Shown piece by piece: positions 16,443 through 26,194 of a DNA stretch of 64,000 bases. How positions within the stretch are numbered: position 1 is the stretch's first letter; each line of letters starts with the position of its first letter. A program made the position numbers and the translations under genes. The notes under the pieces were generated by a model. That model saw nothing but the letters and a program-made list of their open reading frames with translations. It searched no databases and had not been told where the DNA came from. Origin of the DNA: Dysosmobacter acutus (GTDB lineage: Bacteria > Bacillota > Clostridia > Oscillospirales > Oscillospiraceae); NCBI RefSeq assembly GCF_018919205.1, contig NZ_JAHLQN010000001.1:744001-808000 (forward strand), written 5' to 3'.

Positions 16443-19271
16443 ATGCAGGATAAAATTGTTGTCAAAGGCGCCCGGGAAAATAACCTGAAGAACATCGACG
16501 TCACCATCCCACGGGACAAGTTGGTGGTGGTGACGGGCCTCTCAGGCAGCGGCAAGTCCTCCCTGGCGTTCGATACCATCTATGCCGAGGGGCAGCGGCG
16601 GTATGTGGAGTCCCTCAGCTCCTACGCCCGGATGTTTCTTGGACAGATGGACAAGCCGGATGTGGACTATATCGACGGCCTGAGCCCCGCCATCTCCATC
16701 GACCAGAAGACCACCAGCAAAAACCCCCGCTCCACCGTGGGCACGGTGACGGAGATCTACGACTACCTGCGCCTCCTGTGGGCACGGGTGGGCACGCCCC
16801 ACTGCCCCAAGTGCGGCAAGGAGATTCTCCAGCAGACCATCGACCAGATCATCGACCAGGTGCTTTCGCTGCCGGAGGGCACCCGCATCCAGGTGATGGC
16901 CCCTGTGATCCGGGGCAAAAAAGGCGAGCACCACAAGGTGCTGGAGGATGCCAAGCGCTCCGGCTATGTCCGGGTCCGGGCCGATGGGTCCATGTACGAG
17001 CTGGACGAGGAGATCAAGTTAGATAAAAATAAAAAGCACAACATCGAGGTGGTGGTGGACCGCCTCATCATCCGCTCCGACATCCGCCAGAGGCTCACCG
17101 ACTCCGTGGAGACCGCCTCCGGCCTCTCCGGCGGATTGGTGGTGGTGAACCTGCTGCGGGAGGAGAAGGACCTGATGTTCTCCCAGAACTACGCCTGTGA
17201 GGACTGCGGTATCTCCATTGAGGAGCTGACGCCCAGGATGTTTTCCTTCAACAACCCCTTCGGCGCCTGCCCCACCTGCACGGGTTTGGGCAGCCAGCTG
17301 AAGGTGGACCCGGCCATGGTGGTGCCGGACCAGAGCCTCTCCATCTTAGACGGCGCCATCCAGGCCTCGGGCTGGAACTCCATCCGCTCCGACGGCATCT
17401 CCCGGATGTATTTTGAGGCCATTTCCAAAAAGTACCAGTTTGCCCTCACAACGCCCTTTGCCCAGCTCAGCGACGAGGTGAAGGACATCATCTTCTACGG
17501 CACCAAGGGAGAGCTGCTGGAGCTGCACTACGACCAGCCCCGGGGCAAGGGCATTTTGCGCCAGCCCTTTGAGGGCATCTGCAACAATCTGGAGCGCCGC
17601 TACCGGGAGACCCAGAGCGACGCCAGCAAGCGGGAGCTGGAGGAGGCCATGTCCGAGTGCCCCTGCCCGGACTGTCAGGGAAAGCGGCTGCGCAAAGAGT
17701 CCCTGGCCGTCACCGTGGGTGGGATGAACATCAACGATTTCACCAACCTCTCGGTCACCGATGAACTGGAGCGGGTCCGGGGCCTGGAGCTGACGGAGCA
17801 GCAGCACCGGATCGCCGACCGGATTTTAAAGGAGATCAGGTCCCGCCTGGGCTTTTTACAGTCCGTGGGCCTCAGCTATCTGACACTCAGCCGCAGCGCG
17901 GGAACGCTCTCCGGCGGCGAGAGTCAGCGCATCCGCCTGGCCACCCAGATCGGCTCTTCGCTGATGGGGGTGCTCTATATCTTAGACGAGCCCTCCATCG
18001 GGCTGCACCAGCGGGACAACGACAAGCTGCTCTCTACGCTGCAGCGGCTGCGGGACCTGGGCAACACGCTGCTTGTGGTGGAGCACGACGAGGACACCAT
18101 GCGCGCGGCGGACTACCTCATCGACATCGGTCCCGGCGCCGGCCGGGCGGGCGGAGAGGTGGTGGCCGCCGGCACGCCGGAGGAGGTCATGGCCAACCCC
18201 GACAGCCTGACGGGCCAGTACCTCAGCGGTAAAAAAATGGTGCCTGTGCCGGAGCGGCGCCGGACAGGGAACGGGAAGTTTCTGAAGGTGGTGGGCGCCT
18301 GCGAGAACAACTTAAAGCACATCGACGCGGAGTTTCCCCTGGGCGTGCTCACCGTGGTCACCGGCGTTTCGGGCAGCGGCAAGTCCTCCCTGGTCAACGA
18401 GATTCTCTTCAAGCGGCTGGGTGTGGACCTGAACCGCATGAAGGCCCATCCCGGCAAGTGCGAGCGGATCGAGGGCATTGAGAATCTGGACAAGGTGGTG
18501 GACATCGACCAGAGCCCCATCGGCCGTACGCCCCGGTCCAACCCGGCCACCTACACCGGCGTATTCAACGAGATTCGGGACCTGTTTGCCGCCACCCAGG
18601 AGGCCAAGAGCCGGGGCTACGGGCCGGGCCGGTTCAGCTTCAACGTCCGGGGCGGCCGCTGCGAGGCCTGCTCCGGCGACGGCGTGCTGAAGATTGAGAT
18701 GCATTTTTTGCCGGACATCTTTGTGCCCTGCGAGGTCTGCAAGGGAAGGCGGTACAACCGGGAGACGCTTGAGGTGCGCTACAAGGGCAAGAACATCGCC
18801 GAGGTGCTGGACATGACCGCCGAGGAGGCGGTGGAGTTTTTCTCCAGCATCCCCCGCATCCGGGACAAGCTGCGCACGCTGTGCGACGTGGGACTGGGGT
18901 ACGTGAAGTTAGGCCAGCCCTCCACGGAGCTCTCCGGCGGCGAGGCCCAGCGGGTAAAGCTTGCAACAGAGCTGAGCAAGCGATCCACCGGCTCCACCAT
19001 CTATATCCTGGATGAGCCCACCACGGGACTGCACACCGACGACGTGCGCAAGCTGCTGGAGGTGCTCCAGCGGCTGGTGGACGCGGGCAACACCGTGGTG
19101 GTCATCGAGCATAACTTAGACGTCATCAAATGCGCGGACCATATCCTGGACCTGGGGCCCGAGGGCGGCGACGGAGGCGGAACCATTGTCTGCACCGGCA
19201 CGCCGGAGGCGGTCGCGGCGTGTGAAAAGAGCTACACGGGCCAGTATTTGAAAAAGGTGTTGAAGCGGTAA
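16443..19271 (+). CDS. uvrA: Excinuclease ABC subunit A
   Basis: A 942-residue UvrA, the damage-recognition ATPase dimer of nucleotide excision repair. Two ABC modules are present: Walker [10 protein letters not shown] near residue 32 with signature LSGGESQR, and Walker [10 protein letters not shown] near residue 640 with signature LSGGEAQR. Zinc-finger CxxC pairs occur at CPKC, CEDC/CPTC and CEAC/CEVC. AAAGGAG lies 12 bases before the ATG. The last 26 codons are repeated 209 bases downstream as an isolated fragment. Confidence 0.97.
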   Translation: MQDKIVVKGARENNLKNIDVTIPRDKLVVVTGLSGSGKSSLAFDTIYAEGQRRYVESLSSYARMFLGQMDKPDVDYIDGLSPAISIDQKTTSKNPRSTVGTVTEIYDYLRLLWARVGTPHCPKCGKEILQQTIDQIIDQVLSLPEGTRIQVMAPVIRGKKGEHHKVLEDAKRSGYVRVRADGSMYELDEEIKLDKNKKHNIEVVVDRLIIRSDIRQRLTDSVETASGLSGGLVVVNLLREEKDLMFSQNYACEDCGISIEELTPRMFSFNNPFGACPTCTGLGSQLKVDPAMVVPDQSLSILDGAIQASGWNSIRSDGISRMYFEAISKKYQFALTTPFAQLSDEVKDIIFYGTKGELLELHYDQPRGKGILRQPFEGICNNLERRYRETQSDASKRELEEAMSECPCPDCQGKRLRKESLAVTVGGMNINDFTNLSVTDELERVRGLELTEQQHRIADRILKEIRSRLGFLQSVGLSYLTLSRSAGTLSGGESQRIRLATQIGSSLMGVLYILDEPSIGLHQRDNDKLLSTLQRLRDLGNTLLVVEHDEDTMRAADYLIDIGPGAGRAGGEVVAAGTPEEVMANPDSLTGQYLSGKKMVPVPERRRTGNGKFLKVVGACENNLKHIDAEFPLGVLTVVTGVSGSGKSSLVNEILFKRLGVDLNRMKAHPGKCERIEGIENLDKVVDIDQSPIGRTPRSNPATYTGVFNEIRDLFAATQEAKSRGYGPGRFSFNVRGGRCEACSGDGVLKIEMHFLPDIFVPCEVCKGRRYNRETLEVRYKGKNIAEVLDMTAEEAVEFFSSIPRIRDKLRTLCDVGLGYVKLGQPSTELSGGEAQRVKLATELSKRSTGSTIYILDEPTTGLHTDDVRKLLEVLQRLVDAGNTVVVIEHNLDVIKCADHILDLGPEGGDGGGTIVCTGTPEAVAACEKSYTGQYLKKVLKR

Positions 19272-19295
19272 ACCGGGGCAGACAATATCCGGGGC

Positions 19296-19325
19296 CCCCG
19301 CCGGACCCATACGGGTTCGGCGGGG
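19296..19325 (+). terminator. GC-rich stem-loop after uvrA
   Basis: Thirteen-base arms (19296-19308 with 19313-19325, one G-U pair) about 25 bases after the uvrA stop. There is no U-run, so factor-independent termination is uncertain; it may stabilise the 3' end. Confidence 0.4.
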
Positions 19326-19400
19326 AGAGGACGAGCGGCGCAGCGAGGGAGCCGCGGCGGCGTTCAGCCGGGGCGAGGGATGCGGAGCCTGCGAGGACGA

Positions 19401-19480
19401 GCACCGGCACGCCGGAGGCGGTCGCGGCGTGCGAAAAGAGCTACACGGGCCAGTATTTGAAAAAGGCGCTGAAGCGATAG
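19401..19480 (+). pseudogene. Isolated duplicate of the uvrA 3' end
   Basis: These 80 bases repeat 19192-19271 at an offset of 209, with five differences, and end at a stop codon at the same place. The encoded tail [19 protein letters not shown] is unchanged; differences are three synonymous changes, one Val-to-Ala and TAA versus TAG. No similarity remains on either side. It has no start and is not a gene by itself. The rest of 19272-19654 holds only the stem-loop above and a 10-bp direct repeat GAGGACGAGC (19327 and 19393). Confidence 0.85.
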
Positions 19481-19654
19481 TGAGACTTGAGAGCGGCACG
19501 GCCTTTCTTTGAAGGACGGGGCTGCCGCCTGCTCCGCGCCCAACAGGTGGAGCGAAACGGCGTGCTTTTGGAGAATTTCGCAATGGAAAGGTCCCGTTAG
19601 CGTCATTTACACCAAAGACCGCCCAATTGCATAGGATGGCCCGAGGTGATGGGA

Positions 19655-20038
19655 ATGAATTTGTGGCAGGACGGAATTGTCGCCATGCTGGCCGCCGTCG
19701 GGCTGACGTCGCTTGTCTGGATAGTCGTAGGAGCCTTCTTGCGGATGAGCCGCAGCCCGGTGATGAAGCCGGTTATGGTGCTGCCGGCAAGCGGCGCCGC
19801 CCCGGCGCTGCAGCAGAGCGTCCATGAGTTAGAGCAGCTTCGGGGCGAGCTGCGCGCCTACACGACAATCGTCATTCTGGACTGCGGCCTCACCGACGAG
19901 GCCAGAAAGATCGGAGAGCTCCTCTGCGCCGAGGACCGGGCCGTGGTTCTCTGCACTGCGGAGGAGTTTGCACAAGAGCTGATGGAGAGGGGAAGGTCAG
20001 ATGGAGGAATACAGCACGCTGGAGGGGACGGTACATAG
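19655..20038 (+). CDS. Small single-pass membrane protein, unknown
   Basis: A 127-residue protein with one N-terminal transmembrane helix (about residues 5-28) and a cytosolic domain. The latter has a predicted helix (SVHELEQLRGELRAY) and an alpha/beta part beginning TIVILDCGLTDEARKIGELL. The pattern resembles small proteins found before recD2 in Oscillospiraceae, but I have no family name. ATG 19655 is chosen because GAGGTG sits six bases upstream. It overlaps recD2 by 38 bases and is probably co-transcribed with it. Confidence 0.65.
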   Translation: MNLWQDGIVAMLAAVGLTSLVWIVVGAFLRMSRSPVMKPVMVLPASGAAPALQQSVHELEQLRGELRAYTTIVILDCGLTDEARKIGELLCAEDRAVVLCTAEEFAQELMERGRSDGGIQHAGGDGT

Positions 20039-22208
20039 CATCATCTTCCAGAACCCGGACAACGGATACACGGTGCTGCGCCTTTTGACGGATGAGGGCG
20101 AGGTGGTCAACACGGTGGGCTGCCTCCCCTGCGCGGCCCCCGGGGAACGGATGCTGCTCACCGGCAGGATGGAGGTCCATCCGCAGCACGGGGAGCAGTT
20201 CTCCGTTCGGGACGCGGAACGAAGAATGCCCGCGGAAGAGGATGAGATTTTGAGCTACCTCTCCTCCGGCGCCATCAAGGGCGTGGGGCCGGCCACCGCC
20301 GCCCGCATGGTGGAGCGCTTTGGCTCCGAGACGCTGGACGTCATTGAGCGGGCGCCGGAGAAGCTGACCCAGCTCAAGGGGGTTACCTCCAAGCGGGCTA
20401 TGGAAATCGCCCAGTCCTTTCGCAGCCAGATGGAGCTGCGGCGGCTGATGGAATTTCTTGCCCGGTTTGAACTGCCCATCGTGCTGGCTATGCTGCTTGA
20501 AAAGCGCTACGGCGGTACGGCGCTGGATGTGCTGCGGGAGAACCCCTACCTCTTGGCCGGGGGGACCTTTGGGGTGGAGTTCTCCACAGCCGACGAGATC
20601 GCCATCAGCCTGGGCATCCCGGCCGACAGCGCCTGCCGGGTGGAGGCGGCCGTGCTCTTTGAGCTGGACCACAACGCCGACAACGGCCACGTGTTTTTAC
20701 CAAGGGAAAAGCTGATCGACGCCACGGCGCGGCTGCTGGAGTGCGGCTGTGAGCAGGTGGAGCGGGCCCTGGACGATCTGATGGAGCGCTGCGCCGTGGT
20801 GCAGGAGCAGGTGGCCAATGTGACGGCCTGCTACCTGCGCCGTCTCTATGATGCGGAGCGCTATGCCCAGCGGAAGATCGAGCTGCTGCTCTCCGCCGCC
20901 GCGGATCAGGGAGGCGGCGTGGAGGAGCTCATCGGCCGCATCGAAGAGGAGCAGGGCATCTCCTATGCTCCGGCCCAGCGCCAGGCCGTGGAGCTGGCCG
21001 CGCGCCAGGGCGTGCTGCTGCTCACCGGCGGTCCGGGCACCGGAAAGACCACCTCCGTTCGGGGCATTGTGGCCCTGTTCCGGCGGATGGGGTTGGACAC
21101 CGTGCTGGCGGCGCCCACCGGCCGGGCCGCCAAGCGCATGGGAGAGCTGTGCGGTATGGAGGCCCAGACCATTCACCGCCTTTTGGGCATGAGCTTTTCC
21201 GAATCCACCGGCGAGGTCTCCTTCATCAAGGGGGAGAAGGAACCGCTGGAGGCGGACGCCGTCATTGTGGATGAGATGTCCATGGTGGACCTGATGCTGA
21301 TGGCAGCGCTGCTGCGTGCGCTGCGGCCGGGCTGCCGTCTTGTGATGGTGGGCGATCCGGACCAGCTGAGCGCCGTGGGGGCGGGCAATGTGTTCTCCGA
21401 CCTGATCCGAAGCGGACGAATCGCCACCGTCGCCCTGCGGGAGATCTTCCGCCAGGCGGAGCGCTCCGCCATCGTCCGCAATGCCCACGCGGTGAACGAG
21501 GGCCGCCTTCCCGCCCTGGACAACGATCAGGGGGACTTTTTTTTCCTGCGCCGCCGGGACCCGGTCCGCACGGCTGCCACCATTGTGGAGCTGGTCCAGA
21601 CACGCCTGCCAGAGAAGATGGGCGTCCCCGTGGAGCAAATCCAGGTGCTGACGCCCACCCATAAGGGCGAGGCGGGCACGGTGAATCTGAACCGGGTGCT
21701 TCAGGCGGCGCTGAACCCCCGCCGGCCGGACCGGCGGGAGCGGAGCTGGGGCGAACGCCTTTTCCGGGAGGGCGACCGCATCATGCAGACGAAAAACGAT
21801 TACGACGTGGTGTGGGAAAAGCCGGACGGCACCGTGGGCACCGGTATGTTCAACGGTGATGTGGGGCGCATCGAGCAGATCGATCCCTCCGGCGAGTGGC
21901 TGACGGTGAACTTTGACGACCGCCTGGCCACCTACACGGCGGATCAGCTTTCAGAAATTGACCTGGCTTATGCCATGACCGTCCACAAGGCCCAGGGCAG
22001 CGAATACCGCTGCGTGGTGCTCTCGGCGGTGAACGCCGCGCCGGCGCTGATGGTGCGCGGCGTGCTCTATACGGCCATCACCCGGGCCAGAGAGCTGCTG
22101 ATCGTGGTGGGGGACGAGGCGGCCGTGGGCCGCATGACGGAAAACGACCGCCAGCAAAAGCGCTACTCCGGACTGAAATGGCGGCTGCGGGGAGGGGAGC
22201 GTGCGTGA
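20001..22208 (+). CDS. recD2: ATP-dependent RecD2-like DNA helicase
   Basis: A 735-residue SF1B 5'-3' helicase of the RecD2/YrrC family. It has an N-terminal OB-like region, a tandem helix-hairpin-helix (AIKGVGPATAARMVERFG and TQLKGVTSKRAMEIAQSF), Walker A GGPGTGKTT near residue 345, motif II DEMS and the C-terminal motif VHKAQGSEYRCVVL. RecD2 is not part of a RecBCD complex and acts in repair and replication-fork maintenance. ATG 20001 follows GAGAGGGGAAGG. Its stop overlaps the next start (GTGA). Confidence 0.93.
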   Translation: MEEYSTLEGTVHSIIFQNPDNGYTVLRLLTDEGEVVNTVGCLPCAAPGERMLLTGRMEVHPQHGEQFSVRDAERRMPAEEDEILSYLSSGAIKGVGPATAARMVERFGSETLDVIERAPEKLTQLKGVTSKRAMEIAQSFRSQMELRRLMEFLARFELPIVLAMLLEKRYGGTALDVLRENPYLLAGGTFGVEFSTADEIAISLGIPADSACRVEAAVLFELDHNADNGHVFLPREKLIDATARLLECGCEQVERALDDLMERCAVVQEQVANVTACYLRRLYDAERYAQRKIELLLSAAADQGGGVEELIGRIEEEQGISYAPAQRQAVELAARQGVLLLTGGPGTGKTTSVRGIVALFRRMGLDTVLAAPTGRAAKRMGELCGMEAQTIHRLLGMSFSESTGEVSFIKGEKEPLEADAVIVDEMSMVDLMLMAALLRALRPGCRLVMVGDPDQLSAVGAGNVFSDLIRSGRIATVALREIFRQAERSAIVRNAHAVNEGRLPALDNDQGDFFFLRRRDPVRTAATIVELVQTRLPEKMGVPVEQIQVLTPTHKGEAGTVNLNRVLQAALNPRRPDRRERSWGERLFREGDRIMQTKNDYDVVWEKPDGTVGTGMFNGDVGRIEQIDPSGEWLTVNFDDRLATYTADQLSEIDLAYAMTVHKAQGSEYRCVVLSAVNAAPALMVRGVLYTAITRARELLIVVGDEAAVGRMTENDRQQKRYSGLKWRLRGGERA

Positions 22209-22855
22209 GTGTTCTGGACCTGCTGTTTCCGCCCAAGTGTCCCTTCTGTCAGAAGGTGCAAAAGGCGCCGGGCATCTGCCCTGCGTGCAGGCAGTCGCTT
22301 CCCTGGGCGGAGCCGCTGGTGAAAGAGGGCGCGGGCTTTGGCAGGTGTGCCGCGCCGCTGCGCTATGAGGGCAGTGTCCGCGAGGCGATTCTCCGCTTCA
22401 AGTTCAATGGAAAGATCGCCGGGGCCGATCTCTTCGGCGACTTTTTGGCCTCCGCCGCGGCGGAGGCCTTTGCCGGTGAGTTCGACTGCGTCACCTGGGT
22501 GCCCGTCTCCCGCAGGCGTCTGAAAAACCGGGGCTTTGACCAGGCGCAGATGATAGCGGAAGCCGCGGCCGCCCGCTGGGACGAAAAGCCGGTCCGGCTT
22601 TTGCGCAAGATACAGGACAACCCCGCCCAATCCGGACAGGACAGCGCCTCGGCCAGACGGGCCAATGTGCTGGGCGTTTACGAACCGTCGCCGGAGGCAA
22701 GGGGCAGGCGTATTTTGCTCATCGACGATGTGATTACAACCGGGAGCACATTGGCAGAATGTGTCAAAGTATTGTGTCTTGCCGGCGCCGAACATGTGGT
22801 GTGCGCCGCCGTGGCCCAAACCACCTTTGCAAACAATGCGCAAAACCGCACATAA
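22205..22855 (+). CDS. ComF family phosphoribosyltransferase-like protein
   Basis: A 216-residue ComFC/GntX-type protein. An N-terminal zinc-ribbon (CPFC ... CPAC) is followed by a phosphoribosyltransferase fold with the PRPP loop ILLIDDVITTGST near residue 180. ComFC proteins function in DNA uptake in competent bacteria, but in Clostridia the role is not established. GTG 22205 overlaps the recD2 stop (GTGA) and has GGAGGGGAG upstream, so the two genes are translationally coupled. Confidence 0.88.
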   Translation: MSVLDLLFPPKCPFCQKVQKAPGICPACRQSLPWAEPLVKEGAGFGRCAAPLRYEGSVREAILRFKFNGKIAGADLFGDFLASAAAEAFAGEFDCVTWVPVSRRRLKNRGFDQAQMIAEAAAARWDEKPVRLLRKIQDNPAQSGQDSASARRANVLGVYEPSPEARGRRILLIDDVITTGSTLAECVKVLCLAGAEHVVCAAVAQTTFANNAQNRT

Positions 22856-22882
22856 AAGCGTGGAAATGTTCAAAAAATGTGC

Positions 22883-22911
22883 TTGCAAATTGCAATTGGC
22901 ATTTGTATAAT
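22883..22911 (+). promoter_or_regulatory. mreB promoter
   Basis: TTGCAA at 22883-22888 and a perfect TATAAT at 22906-22911 with a 17-base spacer, in the 126-base gap before mreB. The leader is about 60 bases. Confidence 0.7.
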
Positions 22912-22981
22912 AAACTGTACGCGTGTATGCTGCGAAAGCTGCTGAAATAGAGTGGAAACGAACGAATGAGGTGGATATACT

Positions 22982-24010
22982 ATGTGCTCTCTGGCAAAAG
23001 ACATCGGGATCGACTTGGGCACCGCGTCGGTGCTGGTATATGTGAAGGGCAAGGGCGTTGTGCTCAATGAACCCTCCGTGGTGGCTCTGGACAAGAACAC
23101 GGGCAAGCTCCTGAAGGTGGGCGCGGACGCCCAGGCCATGCTGGGCCGTACCCCCGGCAACATCATCGCCATCCGCCCCCTGCGGGAGGGTGTGATTTCC
23201 GACTACGACATGACGGAGCGGATGCTCAAGGAATTCATCCACAAGGTGGCCGGGTTCCAGTTTTTCAAGCCCCGTGTCATCATCTGCGTGCCCTCCGGCA
23301 TCACCGAGGTGGAGGAGCGCGCCGTCATCGACGCGGGCATCCAGGCCGGCGCCCGGAAGGTCTTTCTGATTGAGGAGCCTGTGGCGGCGGCTATCGGCGC
23401 GGGTATCGACATCACCCAGCCGGACGGCCACATGGTGGTGGATATCGGCGGCGGCACCGCGGATATCGCCGTCATCTCCCTCAGCGGCGTGGTGGAGTCC
23501 TGCTCCATCAAGATCGCCGGCGACCAGCTCAACGAGGCCGTGGTCAAGTATATGCGCCGCAAGCACAACCTGCTCATCGGCGAGCGCACCGCTGAGGATA
23601 TGAAGATCAAGATCGGCTGCGTCTTCCCCAAGGAAGAGGAGGAGACCATCGATGTCAAGGGCCGCTGCCTGCTGACCGGTCTGCCCCGTGTGGTCACCGT
23701 CAGCTCCACGGAGATGATGGACGCCTTTGAAGAGCCGGTGGAGCGCATCATGGAGGCCATCCACTCCGTGTTGGAGCGCACGCCCCCCGAACTGGTGGCG
23801 GATATCTCCACCAACGGCATTGTCATGACTGGCGGAGGCAGCCTGGTTGCGGGCTTCGACAAGCTGGTCACCGCCCGCACCGGCATCCACACGGTCATCG
23901 CCGAGGACGCCATCTCCTGTGTGGCCCTGGGCACGGGAAAGAGCCTGGATTCCCTCAATAACATGCAGGACGGCACCATGAACTTAAGCCGCCGCAAGCA
24001 GATGAACTGA
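22982..24010 (+). CDS. mreB: Rod-shape-determining protein MreB/Mbl
   Basis: A 342-residue bacterial actin: phosphate-1 IGIDLGTASVLVYV, phosphate-2 VVDIGGGTADIAVI, the connecting motif and adenosine motif MTGGGSLVAGFDKLV. It polymerises at the membrane to guide lateral cell-wall synthesis. It stands alone, without mreC or mreD next to it, and has its own promoter and terminator, so it may be an Mbl-like paralogue instead of the mreBCD copy. GAGGTGG precedes the ATG. Confidence 0.92.
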   Translation: MCSLAKDIGIDLGTASVLVYVKGKGVVLNEPSVVALDKNTGKLLKVGADAQAMLGRTPGNIIAIRPLREGVISDYDMTERMLKEFIHKVAGFQFFKPRVIICVPSGITEVEERAVIDAGIQAGARKVFLIEEPVAAAIGAGIDITQPDGHMVVDIGGGTADIAVISLSGVVESCSIKIAGDQLNEAVVKYMRRKHNLLIGERTAEDMKIKIGCVFPKEEEETIDVKGRCLLTGLPRVVTVSSTEMMDAFEEPVERIMEAIHSVLERTPPELVADISTNGIVMTGGGSLVAGFDKLVTARTGIHTVIAEDAISCVALGTGKSLDSLNNMQDGTMNLSRRKQMN

Positions 24011-24014
24011 ATGG

Positions 24015-24054
24015 AAAAGAGGTCTCCCTTTTGAAAAGGGAGACCTCTTTTTTT
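24015..24054. terminator. Bidirectional intrinsic terminator after mreB
   Basis: Long near-perfect stem (AGAGGTCTCCCTTTT with AAAAGGGAGACCTCT) followed by T8. Its left flank is A-rich, so it also serves the convergent dehydrogenase operon. Confidence 0.9.
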
Positions 24055-24083
24055 GCGGAAACCGCCGCCTTGATGAAAAGGGC

Positions 24084-25073
24084 CTACAGGCCGTTGACAA
24101 TGTGCGCGGGCCGCTCTCCAGCGGCGATGCGCGCCACGTTCTCCCAAAGCATCCGGTGGCCCTTCAGGAAAAAGGTGCGGGTGACGCCGGCAATGTGGGG
24201 CGAGTAGACGATTTTATCCCGCAGCTCATCCGGAATATCGATGAGGGGATGGTCCCTTGGCACCGGCTCCGGGGAAAGGGTGTCGATGCCGGCTCCGGCC
24301 AGACGCCCTTCCAGGAGGGCGCGGCGCAGCGCCTGGGAGTCCACCACGTCGCCCCGGGCTGTGTTGATGAGGTAGGCGGTGGGCTTCATCCGGCCCAGAA
24401 AGGCGCTGTCCACCAGGTTGCGGGTGGAGTCGTTGGCCGGGCAGTGGAGGCTGACGATGTCGCTCCTCTCAGCGAGCTCCTCCAGGGGCAGGTAGGTGAC
24501 GCCCCAGGAGCGCTCCTCCGCCTCGGCGCGGCGGTGGGGAGCGTTGTAGTAGACCGTGCAGCCAAAGGCGTTCAGCCGACGGGCAACCTCCCTGGCAATG
24601 CTGCCAAAGCCCACGAGGCCCACGGCGCACTGGCCCAGCTCCGTCAGGGGTGAGAGCATCAGATTGCGGAGGATGGGCGTCTCCTGCCCCTCCCGGGTGG
24701 CCTTGTCGTAGGGGACGGCGTGGCGCAGGAGCATCAGCATCAGCAAGACGGCCTGCTCGGCCACAGCGGTGGCGTTGCAGCCCGCCGCGTTGCAGACATA
24801 GATGTTCCGCTCCGCGGCGGCCTTCAGGTCCACCCGGTCAAAGCCCACGCCCTCCGACTGAATCAGCTTCAACTGGGGCAGGCGGTCCATCAGGGAGGCG
24901 GTGACTGTGTTGGTGGGGTTGATGCACAGGACCTCGGCACCCTCTCCGGCCTCCGCCAGCTCCTCCTCCTGACAGCGGAAGCTGCGGTAGACGGCCTCGA
25001 CCTGGCGGGTGATGGGCAGGTCGGGCATAAAGTGGAGGTAGTGGTCGGGCTTGCCTAAAATCAGCAGTTTCAT
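24084..25073 (-). CDS. D-2-hydroxyacid dehydrogenase family protein
   Basis: A 329-residue NAD(P)-dependent oxidoreductase. The cofactor fold carries GLVGFGSIAREVARRL near residue 150. The family catalytic triad is plausible at Arg in LINTARGDVVD, Glu in the AGIDTLSPEPV segment and His in YSPHIAGVT. It interconverts a 2-keto acid and a D-2-hydroxy acid, or acts like phosphoglycerate dehydrogenase; the substrate is not evident. ATG 25073 follows GGAGGATTTGAA and overlaps the stop of the AAA+ ATPase gene (ATGA), which implies strict co-expression. Confidence 0.88.
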   Translation of the reverse strand: MKLLILGKPDHYLHFMPDLPITRQVEAVYRSFRCQEEELAEAGEGAEVLCINPTNTVTASLMDRLPQLKLIQSEGVGFDRVDLKAAAERNIYVCNAAGCNATAVAEQAVLLMLMLLRHAVPYDKATREGQETPILRNLMLSPLTELGQCAVGLVGFGSIAREVARRLNAFGCTVYYNAPHRRAEAEERSWGVTYLPLEELAERSDIVSLHCPANDSTRNLVDSAFLGRMKPTAYLINTARGDVVDSQALRRALLEGRLAGAGIDTLSPEPVPRDHPLIDIPDELRDKIVYSPHIAGVTRTFFLKGHRMLWENVARIAAGERPAHIVNGL

Positions 25074-26176
25074 TTCAAATCCTCCTCTGCGGCGCCGGCG
25101 GGCGGCGCGTCCGGCGTTGATCTGCTTTTCTGAGCCGCACCGCACTCCGGCTCCTCCTCCAGCCCCCGGGCCAGCGCCACATCCCGGGTGGTGATTTTCA
25201 TCAGGTCCTCCCGGGTCACCGCGTCCAGGGCGGCCAGGCGGTTGGCCTGATTCACCAAAATGCGCTCAAAGAGGTTGCGCACACCCCGGGCGTTGCCAAA
25301 GGAGATGGAGTTGGTATTTTCCTCGGCGATGAACTCCCGGAGCTGCTGCTCCACGCCGTCGCCCAGCTCATAGCAGCCCTTCCTGCACTGCATCTTGAAA
25401 ATCTCCAGCATCTCATCCACGCTGTAGTCGTCAAAGTGGAGGAACCGGTTGAACCGGGATTCCAGCCCGGGGTTGGAGTGGATGAACGCATCCATCAGCC
25501 CGTCGTAGCCCGCCACAATGACCACCAGATCGTCCCGGTGGTCCTCCATGGCCTTGAGAATGGTGTCGATGGCCTCCTGGCCGAAGTCGTTCTCCGCCCG
25601 GCCGTTGAGGGCGTATGCCTCATCGATGAACAGCACGCCGCCCAGGGCGGAGTCGATCACCTTGCTGGTCTTCAGGGCCGTCTGGCCCACATAGCCCGCC
25701 ACCAGTCCGCTGCGGTCCACCTCCACCAGCTGGCCCTTGGAGAGGATGCCCAGGGCGTGGTAGATCCGGGCCATGATCCGGGCGATGGTGGTCTTGCCGG
25801 TGCCGGGATTGCCGGAGAACACCATGTGGAGGGAGAGATCGGTGGTGGGCAGATCGTTGTCCCGGCGCAGCTTGTAAACCGTCACCATGTTGATGAGATT
25901 TTTGACCTCTTTTTTTACGGCGGCAAGGCCGATATAGCTGTCCAACTCCGCCTGGAGGTCTTCCATCTTCTCCGGCGGTGCCGGCTCTTCCACAGGAGGA
26001 GCCATGGTGTCGTCGTTGCCGGTGGAGGCGGCGCCGCCCGGCTGGTCCTCCTCCTTCCGCACAGGCAGGGGACTGCCCCAGAAGTCGGTGCCCATCCGGC
26101 TCAGATTGTGCTCCGACATGGTGCGGATGACGTCCAACTGCTGGAGGATGATCTCATCTTTTTTGCTCTTTTCCAA
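25070..26176 (-). CDS. AAA+ ATPase, CbxX/CfxQ (SpoVK-like)
   Basis: A 368-residue AAA+ protein. A divergent N-terminal region (about 80 residues with a proline-rich linker) precedes a CbxX/CfxQ-type ATPase core with Walker A GNPGTGKTT near residue 123, Walker B GVLFIDEAYAL and GYDGLMDAFIHSNPGL. SpoVK of sporulating Firmicutes and the Rubisco activase CbbX belong to this group. They remodel partner proteins as hexamers. The likely start is TTG 26176, eight bases after AGAAGG; a TTG two codons earlier is too close. It is coupled to the dehydrogenase downstream. Confidence 0.85.
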   Translation of the reverse strand: MEKSKKDEIILQQLDVIRTMSEHNLSRMGTDFWGSPLPVRKEEDQPGGAASTGNDDTMAPPVEEPAPPEKMEDLQAELDSYIGLAAVKKEVKNLINMVTVYKLRRDNDLPTTDLSLHMVFSGNPGTGKTTIARIMARIYHALGILSKGQLVEVDRSGLVAGYVGQTALKTSKVIDSALGGVLFIDEAYALNGRAENDFGQEAIDTILKAMEDHRDDLVVIVAGYDGLMDAFIHSNPGLESRFNRFLHFDDYSVDEMLEIFKMQCRKGCYELGDGVEQQLREFIAEENTNSISFGNARGVRNLFERILVNQANRLAALDAVTREDLMKITTRDVALARGLEEEPECGAAQKSRSTPDAPPAGAAEEDLK

Positions 26177-26194
26177 AGTCAAGACCTTCTTTCT

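Noticed and set aside
19116..19583. Minus-strand open frames spanning the uvrA tail and its duplicate
   Set aside because: Their internal repetition only reflects the duplicated uvrA end; composition is Pro/Arg-rich and no ribosome-binding site is present.
22163..23890. 575-codon minus-strand open frame
   Set aside because: It runs antisense through the end of recD2, comF and mreB, all with strong motifs, and encodes low-complexity His/Asp/Gly-rich sequence typical of a shadow in a GC-rich genome.
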